A stretch of 58,190 nucleotides of DNA from positions 1 through 58,190 of the forward strand of contig NZ_QKNY01000011.1 of NCBI RefSeq assembly GCF_003605575.1. The letters run 5' to 3'. The notes below the pieces were generated by a model. The model was given only the letters and a program-made list of their open reading frames with translations, searched no databases and had not been told where the DNA came from. This DNA comes from Halonotius aquaticus. GTDB taxonomy: Archaea > Halobacteriota > Halobacteria > Halobacteriales > Haloferacaceae. A program made the translations under genes and the position numbers. Of this stretch, positions 53,082-58,190 are shown in pieces (positions within the stretch are counted from its first letter, which is position 1; each line of letters begins with the position of its first letter).

Positions 53082-54040
53082 TCCCGCTCTCGCGGTCATC
53101 GTTGCCGAGAGCGCGGAGCCTTGTAGTGACGCTCGTGCTGATCGCGGCTGTCTCGCCGTTTGTAGTGTTTGCCCTCCCCGAGGTGGTCGGGGCCGACGAG
53201 AGCTACGTCGTCCTGTCAGGGAGTATGGAGCCAACACTTTCGCCCGGTGATGTGGTGATCGTCGATGCAACTGCCACCGTGGGTATCGGTGACATCATCA
53301 CGTATGATACCGGCGACCAAGTGCCGACAACACACCGTGTGATCGACGAACGGGACGGTGGCTACCAGACCAAAGGTGATGCCAATGAGAATGTTGATTC
53401 GGGGCTCGTCGCCTTTGAATCCGTTATCGGACGCACCATCATTACGATCCCGTTTGTCGGATATGTGATCCTGTGGGCGAATTCGCCTGTCGGCTACGTC
53501 CTGCTTGTGGTGATTCCGCTGGTGCTACTCGGGGTGAGTGAACTACACAAGTGGGCTCGCCAGGATCCCACCACCGCATCAGACACAGCCCACCAGTCAG
53601 TATCGGCCGGCAATCCAACAGAGAGCGATGGGGATCGTGAGTGGCAGACCACAGATGAAGTGGAGAATGCGGTTGATATCGATCCTGAAACACAGTCTAC
53701 TCCCACCAGTAGCCAAGCCACTGAGAGCTCGGACTTCGATAACCCGTCCTCATCCGACACCGGGCAACTCGCAATCGTGGATCTGAAACTCACACTACTT
53801 GCGATGACAGTCTTGCTCGTATATGCGGGCTGGAACATCTACCGTGAGGTCACTACCGCCGCCGCACCGACCCCACTCTCGGTCGGTGTCTTCACTGCGG
53901 GGCTTCTTGGGCTCCTGTTTACGGGGGCGATGACCATCTCGGCATGGCAAGCGAATAACCCCGACGAGCCACGTTTGCCACCGGCCCTCCCGCTGCCTGA
54001 CGGTGGCGAGGGTGAGATGTCGGAGGGAAGCGATGAGTAA
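53078..54040 (+). CDS. Signal peptidase I (SipW/archaeal type)
   Basis: A 320-residue membrane peptidase. The N-terminal membrane segment VVTLVLIAAVSPFVVFAL is followed by the catalytic SGSMEPTL (Ser49), THRVID (His86) and TKGDANENVD (Asp101 and Asp107). This Ser-His-Asp pattern is that of archaeal and SipW-type peptidases rather than the bacterial Ser-Lys type. Beyond the core it has a second membrane segment, a long Ser/Thr-rich acidic linker (residues 160-230) and further membrane segments near the C-terminus, which is unusual. It is embedded in the fibre operon, so it very likely cleaves the SipW-type signals of its neighbours. Confidence 0.9.
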   Translation: MIPLSRSSLPRARSLVVTLVLIAAVSPFVVFALPEVVGADESYVVLSGSMEPTLSPGDVVIVDATATVGIGDIITYDTGDQVPTTHRVIDERDGGYQTKGDANENVDSGLVAFESVIGRTIITIPFVGYVILWANSPVGYVLLVVIPLVLLGVSELHKWARQDPTTASDTAHQSVSAGNPTESDGDREWQTTDEVENAVDIDPETQSTPTSSQATESSDFDNPSSSDTGQLAIVDLKLTLLAMTVLLVYAGWNIYREVTTAAAPTPLSVGVFTAGLLGLLFTGAMTISAWQANNPDEPRLPPALPLPDGGEGEMSEGSDE

Positions 54041-55223
54041 ACTACCCGTCGTTCTCAGTGCCCTCTTTGTCTTCGTCGCGGCGACGACTGGAAGCGGGTC
54101 AGTCGCATTCCTATCAGATGGAGAATCTGTTTCCATCGGTTTTAATGCCGATGTACCAGCCATTGAGATGGTTTCACAGGATCACACCCTGCATACCATA
54201 GAGACAAATGTTACTAGCAACGAGACAGCACGAAACGCCACCAACAACGAGACAGGCCAAAACCAAACGGAAAACGGTTCATTGGTGCCGGATGCTGATG
54301 AGAACCTATCACCGGTACCGGACGGTCTCCCGGAAAATAACGCATCTGAACTGCCTTCAAATGGAAGTTTGGCTCCTGATGTGGAGGTTCCACAGTCGGA
54401 AGAACCAGAGGACTCTCCACCGAGCGAATCAGAAGATTCGTCTCCTGATGAAGACTCAAAGTCGAGATCAGACAATCCGCCTCCAAGAGACGACACATCT
54501 GATACAGCGTTAGATGAGCAACCTGCTCCCGGTGGGAAGGCACCGCAGTCTGAAGAATCAGAGGAGTCGTCTACAAAGGAAGAATCAGGATCCCAATCAG
54601 ATCATCCACCCGCTGAAGACGATACGGATGGGCCAGATCCAAATGAGGACTCACATTCACCTTCGGACAGCACGACTCCACAGTCCGAAGAGCCGAGCGA
54701 CTCAGAAGCCGACAGTTCAGAAGGATCGCCCACTGAGAGCGATTCAGACTCCCAACCGAACGAATCACCTGAGGAAGATGATACATCCGAATCGCCCTCA
54801 GGTACGAATCCGACTTCCGACGGTGGAGCACCACACTCTGGAACGTCGGAGGAATCAGCACCTCCCAAATCGGATGACACATCGACGGGAGGAGATTCAC
54901 AATCCTCCACAACAGAGACCCCAGAGCAGGCGACGACACCAAGTAAGTCCCCACCCGCCTCCTCCGAATCTGATACACAACAGTCTGCTGGCTCACGAAA
55001 TAGCGGTACGGCAGATTCACACACCCAAACCTCCGGACAGCCAAAAGATTCCGACGGTGGATCAAACGGCGACTCCACTGGGAGTGGTGTGAAGTCCGCC
55101 GGGTCGCCTTCAGGGGTAGACTCTGGTAGCAACAAACCTGATTCGACTCCGAACTCAAATACCCGATCAAACCGGGGCGGTGGATCTAGCGACTCGTCAG
55201 ACGAATCCACCGGTTCCGAATAA
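54033..55223 (+). CDS. Secreted Ser/Asp/Glu/Pro-rich stalk protein
   Basis: A 396-residue protein. The N-terminal segment MSKLPVVLSALFVFVAATTG then SGSVAFLSDGESVSIGFNADVP is a signal with a SipW-like end. Residues 55-110 carry several N-glycosylation sequons (NVTS, NETA, NATN, NETG, NQTE, NGS). The rest is a low-complexity tail of Ser, Asp, Glu, Pro and Thr with repeated PQSEE-type units and no fold. It is probably an extended cell-wall stalk. The start overlaps the peptidase stop by eight bases and its stop overlaps the next start as TAATG. Confidence 0.82.
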   Translation: MSKLPVVLSALFVFVAATTGSGSVAFLSDGESVSIGFNADVPAIEMVSQDHTLHTIETNVTSNETARNATNNETGQNQTENGSLVPDADENLSPVPDGLPENNASELPSNGSLAPDVEVPQSEEPEDSPPSESEDSSPDEDSKSRSDNPPPRDDTSDTALDEQPAPGGKAPQSEESEESSTKEESGSQSDHPPAEDDTDGPDPNEDSHSPSDSTTPQSEEPSDSEADSSEGSPTESDSDSQPNESPEEDDTSESPSGTNPTSDGGAPHSGTSEESAPPKSDDTSTGGDSQSSTTETPEQATTPSKSPPASSESDTQQSAGSRNSGTADSHTQTSGQPKDSDGGSNGDSTGSGVKSAGSPSGVDSGSNKPDSTPNSNTRSNRGGGSSDSSDESTGSE

Positions 55224-55369
55224 TGTCTCCCTCAATATGGCCACCAAATCTCCTACTCCCTGGCATGAGACCACATGCGATTCGCCGGAACGTGCTTGTG
55301 ATCCTTGTTTACGTAGTTCTGTTTATATTCTTTAGTGGTTTGATCAGTCGCATTATCGAAATGGGTTGA
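55223..55369 (+). CDS. 48-residue membrane microprotein at the end of the operon
   Basis: MSPSIWPPNLLLPGMRPHAI then RRNVLVILVYVVLFIFFSGL then ISRIIEMG. It has one membrane helix with basic residues before it. It starts inside the stop of the stalk gene (TAATG) and so is clearly coupled to it. It may help assemble or anchor the fibre proteins or the peptidase. No relative is recognised. Confidence 0.65.
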   Translation: MSPSIWPPNLLLPGMRPHAIRRNVLVILVYVVLFIFFSGLISRIIEMG

Positions 55370-55583
55370 TATATAGTATAAAGTGCAAATTAGGCATGCT
55401 CCAATACCAGCCACCACCTAACAATCACATTATGAGAATATATATCGGAATTTGGCTGTTGTTACTATTATGAAAAAAGTATCCAACTATATCAATGGCA
55501 CAACAACTATGACACAATGAGCCAAGCGAACCACAACCACCCAGATTTGTCAAGCACGATCATAGCTACATGGGAGAGCACCG

Positions 55584-55844
55584 ATGAGTAGCTCATCTAC
55601 CGTGAGTACCACTCTCACAGACAAGCAACAATGTATTCTCTCGTACTTTCGCCGTGAAGTGGATGCTCAAATGTATTTCAAATCACGCGTCATCGGCCAA
55701 GATATTGGGCTATCAGCGAAGGAAGTTGGTACAAATATTGGGGCGATCCGTGATGGGGAGTTCGGACTCACTATAGAACGGTGGGGAAAATCTGGCAGTA
55801 TCACATGGAAAGTCACCGAGGATCCTGTTTCTATCGCTGATTGA
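55584..55844 (+). CDS. Small winged-helix protein (DUF7123-like)
   Basis: An 86-residue protein with LTDKQQCILSYFRREVDAQMYFKSRVIGQDIGLSAKEVGTNIGAI, then LTIERWGKSGSITWKV, the winged-helix pattern of a haloarchaeal small regulator. It stands after the fibre operon with a 214-base gap. It may regulate it, but that is inference. The AT-rich gap 55370-55583 shows no other gene. Confidence 0.8.
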   Translation: MSSSSTVSTTLTDKQQCILSYFRREVDAQMYFKSRVIGQDIGLSAKEVGTNIGAIRDGEFGLTIERWGKSGSITWKVTEDPVSIAD

Positions 55845-55849
55845 CATCT

Positions 55850-56290
55850 ACAGGCGGACAGGCCGAGTGCCTCGGGGCTTCGCCGAGGACGCAACGCTCA
55901 GTTGTGACGGTTGGTCGGCATATCCAGCGTATCACCCGAAGCTCCAGCGATGCTGGGCGCATCTGTTGCGAGAGACTGAGTTCGTTGCTGACCGGTATAA
56001 TGAGGCACAGCAGTTGTGTGAAGAGTTACATGAGCTTCACGATGATCTGACTACGTTTACCGAGGTCGATCCATCTGCCTCCGCCCGCCAAGAGAAGCGG
56101 GCGGAGGCTATGTTGACCTTAGAGGGGCTTAATCGACAGGAATACGCCAACGAAGAGGTAGCAGATCTGATCGAGAAGATCAGAAACGGGCTTGGCCACT
56201 GGCTGACGTTCGTGACAGAGTCAGAGGTGAATTCAACGAACAATCGCGCAGAGCGCGCTCTGCGCGAACAGGTTGTTCTGCGGAAGAGAA
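55850..56290 (+). pseudogene. IS66-type transposase remnant
   Basis: The frame reads CDGWSAYPAYHPKLQRCWAHLLRE and later VNSTNNRAERALREQVVLRK, the C-terminal DDE segment of IS66 family transposases (ISH10-like). The N-terminal two thirds are missing, and after RALREQVVLRK the frame changes into a TnpB remnant. It is a degraded element and should not be active. Confidence 0.8.
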
Positions 56291-56533
56291 GACGACAGTC
56301 AGCGTGTCGAACGCGGGCTGTATGTGTGTGAGGAGTGTGATGCGGCGTTCAACGCGGACGTGAACGGGGCGGAGAACATCCGTCTCAACATCAACGATGA
56401 AAGTAACTCCGAGTCTGCATCCAATTCGGGTAGGGATAGGAGTACCGGCTGGTTGGCACAGCCAGCAGTCCACCTGTATGACCTCTCTTGCGGATTCCAA
56501 CCGCAGATAGAGGTGGTGGACTGCAGACCCTAA
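56282..56533 (+). pseudogene. TnpB C-terminal remnant
   Basis: The frame begins near 56282 and reads DSQRVERGLYVCEECDAAFN then ADVNGAENIRL, then STGWLAQPAVHLYD and a final VVDCRP. That is the zinc-finger end and C-terminal tail of an IS605/IS1341 TnpB. The catalytic part is absent. It is joined to the IS66 remnant, so one element inserted into the other or recombination joined them. Confidence 0.85.
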
Positions 56534-56555
56534 TATCCCAACTGCGGTCGGGATT

Positions 56556-56575
56556 CCTCCGCGTTCACGCGGAGG
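56556..56575 (+). mobile_element. Right-end hairpin of an IS200/IS605-type element
   Basis: CCTCCGCG (56556-56563) and CGCGGAGG (56568-56575) form a stem with loop TTCA, followed by TGGATGTCAA. It lies just after the TnpB remnant, as expected for the right end. Compare the palindrome at 44585-44604. Confidence 0.75.
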
Positions 56576-56636
56576 TGGATGTCAATATGGGACGAGCGAA
56601 CCACCACTTTATACACACTCTAAGCATAGTTTCTGT

Positions 56637-57056
56637 ATGCTCTCTCGAATTCTCGTTCCGATGGATAACTCCGAAATGGCAGAAGAAGCACTTGGGTACG
56701 CCCTTGAGAATCATAATAATGCGGAAATCACCGTCTTGAACGTCGTGGGCAGGCCGTCACCGTGGGGGACAGAAGCCACGTCACTTGCTCTTGAGGATGA
56801 CATTGAAGAGGCCGCCGAGGAGCGCGCCAAGAACGTGTTCAATGACGCCCAGGAACTCGCCAGCAAGTATGATGTCGAAATCACCACCGAGGTTCAGCTA
56901 GGACATCCGGCTCGGGCGATTGTGAATAGAGCCGACGACTTCGATGCGGTCGTAATCGGAACCCACGGCGGCTCGTTGGTCGATCGACTGGTCATCGGAA
57001 ACGTCGCCCAGAAAGTATTCCGTAACTCGCCCGTTCCTGTCATCGTCGCTCGGTGA
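56637..57056 (+). CDS. Universal stress protein (UspA family)
   Basis: A 139-residue UspA-fold protein. It begins MLSRILVPMDNSEMAEEAL and ends with the nucleotide site GTHGGSLVDRLVIGNVAQKVFRNSPVPVIVAR, the G-x2-G-x9-G-like pattern. It likely binds ATP. A TATA-like TTTATACA at 56608-56615 lies about 22 bases before the start, so the message is probably leaderless. It stands alone between mobile remnants and the receiver-PAS gene. Confidence 0.93.
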   Translation: MLSRILVPMDNSEMAEEALGYALENHNNAEITVLNVVGRPSPWGTEATSLALEDDIEEAAEERAKNVFNDAQELASKYDVEITTEVQLGHPARAIVNRADDFDAVVIGTHGGSLVDRLVIGNVAQKVFRNSPVPVIVAR

Positions 57057-57373
57057 GTGGTGGCGACTGAGGCCGACGGATGGACGTGCCTCGGGAACCT
57101 CGGTTAACGGGATAATGGCCAGTCCTACCACTATCTGTCCCACTCTGTTCAGTTTCTGCCTAAATCGGGTTCAGTGGTAAATACGCGTTGTCTATTCAGC
57201 AGCTGCCGACCACCATTATTCAGTAATTGACAGAGTCCGACTGATCAATACAGATGATATCTATCACCACCATGTGGAATGTACTCATACTTTTCGAAAA
57301 CACTGCTGTTTCGATTGGAGATAGTATCAATATCTGCTACTACTGTGGCCTGTCAGTGGCAAATTACCACAGT
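57057..57373. other. Intergenic segment with repeat copy B
   Basis: 317 bases between the UspA gene and the 3' end of the receiver-PAS gene. 57181-57259 is the copy of the repeat at 40611-40690. A short frame at 57254 onward is Cys/Ser-rich and runs antisense to the receiver gene, so I do not take it as a gene. Confidence 0.6.
57181..57259. repeat. Dispersed intergenic repeat, copy B
   Basis: About 79 bases, copy of 40611-40690. It begins ATACGCGTTG then TCTATTCAGCAG, and ends near CGACTGATCAATACAGA. Confidence 0.62.
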
Positions 57374-58088
57374 TTAATCAGTTGGTTTTTGAGCAGTTTT
57401 AATATGCTCCTCACTCTTTTTGAGTTCTGTAATATCTCGAATAGCCCCTCTGATAGCCACGATATCTCCATTTTCTCGAATCGCCTCACCGTTCGTACGT
57501 ACCCAACGGAGTTGGTCGTCGGTATCAATCAGTCGGAGTGTGGCCTCGTAAGACTCGCCCGTTTCGATACATCGTTGCACAAGCCGTCTGATTTCACTGC
57601 GGTCATCGGGATGATAGAACTCAATTGCTTCCTGCTTAGTTAGCTCAGCGTCGGGCTCAAGTCCGTATATTGCGTACGTACCGTCTGTCCAGCGTGTTTC
57701 ACCGGTCTCAATGTCGAAATTCCAACCTCCTGTTTTGGCGAGCTGTTCGGTGAATGCAAGTAAATCCTCATTTCGAGCAAGCTCTTTTTGCGCCCGATAC
57801 TGACTGACGAAGTTTTGAATTCGCTTTGCCAGTAGTGTATGATGACTGGGATCGGCTTCTTTCTGTAAGTAGTCAGTTACACCAGCAGAGATAGCTTCAC
57901 TGGCAACTTCTTCTGTGCCCTTCAACGTGTATAGGATGAAGGGCAAATTAGGATACTCTTCTCGAACGTTTCGGAGAAATTCAATCCCATTTTGCGTTGG
58001 CATATCATAATCCGAGACGATGCAGTCTACAGCATCGGTGGCTAGTATCGATAATCCTTCTTCGGGGGCTGCTGCAGTCTCAGTCGAT
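57374..58088 (-). pseudogene. Receiver-PAS protein truncated at its 5' end
   Basis: The frame reads DYDMPTQNGIEFLRNVREEY and FILYTLKGTEEVASEAISAGVTDYLQK, a receiver domain with its phosphoacceptor Asp and the later Thr/Lys sites, then a PAS domain (TGGWNFDIETGETRWTDG and YHPDDRSEIRRLV). The first 30 or so residues with the acidic pair are absent. Upstream in the same frame is an extension to about 58088 (TETAAAPEEGLSILATDAVDCIVSD), then a stop. The break coincides with the ISH3-like frame at 58126. The start at 58003 (MPTQNG) would give an incomplete receiver. Confidence 0.72.
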
Positions 58089-58125
58089 CACATCGGGTTA
58101 GTAGAAGTGTCCGCTCGGAGAAGGT

Positions 58126-58190
58126 GTGCAAACACCCCGAGCTGACAACGAGCTAAAGGAGGAACATTTGCTTAATTTTGTCGTCAACAA
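58126..58190 (+). CDS. Start of an ISH3-type transposase, cut by the window edge
   Basis: The frame from GTG 58126 reads VQTPRADNELKEEHLLNFVV, and resembles the beginning of ISH3-family transposases (DQLLNFLVN-like). Only about 21 residues are seen. If right, an ISH3 element inserted near 58090 explains the 5' truncation of the receiver-PAS gene. Confidence 0.55.
   Translation, partial: MQTPRADNELKEEHLLNFVVN

Noticed and set aside
57254-57643. 129-codon plus-strand frame
   Set aside because: It runs antisense to the PAS part of the receiver gene and has no domain pattern.

Overview
The window is haloarchaeal chromosomal DNA (class Halobacteria). Supporting signs are the very acidic proteins, GC-rich core, Tat-type lipoprotein signals, HalX, HalOD1 and DICT-type signalling proteins, a DacZ-type diadenylate cyclase and an Rsm22-like methyltransferase. 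A genus cannot be named safely from the sequence alone.

Bases 1 to about 29,700 are an ordinary GC-rich core. In order they hold an M24 aminopeptidase, tyrA overlapping an Rsm22-like methyltransferase, an eight-repeat PQQ-type propeller, msrA, three Tat lipoproteins (an iron-transport-like protein, a DyP-peroxidase-like protein, a DsbA-like protein), a 2Fe-2S ferredoxin, a methyltransferase, cytochrome c oxidase subunit III with two membrane neighbours, a HalX regulator with a DICT protein, a large coiled-coil protein, purA and purD. After an acyltransferase comes a potassium and c-di-AMP group: two membrane RCK_C proteins, a TVGYGD channel, an MscS channel and DacZ. An MFS transporter and a truncated-looking FAD protein close the core.

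From about 29,700 the DNA becomes AT-richer and accessory. It holds htpX with a small membrane protein, two TetR circuits with visible matching operators (a HalOD1 protein / zinc-ribbon membrane protein pair and a small zinc protein / RND exporter pair), an MscS channel, an AI-2E family permease, a CBS protein with a HEPN-like RNase motif, a Bat-like regulator, a TrmB regulator and two membrane-anchored DUF7344-type regulators. A non-coding segment at 44,300-44,620 has many stems and looks like a structured RNA or a TnpB-element tail.

The most interesting locus is 45,557-55,369. It encodes five secreted proteins with SipW/TasA-like N-termini (two with von Willebrand A domains) plus a Tat-like accessory protein, their own Ser-His-Asp signal peptidase, and a 48-residue membrane microprotein. 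A serine/acidic stalk protein is one of the five. The locus is headed by a divergent DUF7344 regulator. Between regulator and first pilin-like gene lie seven copies of a YGGTAYG motif spaced 21-22 bp, that is two helical turns. The long spacers between the first three structural genes hold strong stems, including two covarying tRNA-like mini-structures with T-arm-like loops. Together these suggest a TasA-like surface fibre or pilus operon with cooperative DNA control and RNA processing to set subunit ratios.

The right end carries scars of mobile elements: an IS66 transposase remnant joined to a TnpB C-terminal remnant, a UspA gene, and a receiver-PAS gene cut at its 5' end by what looks like an ISH3-family element running off the edge.
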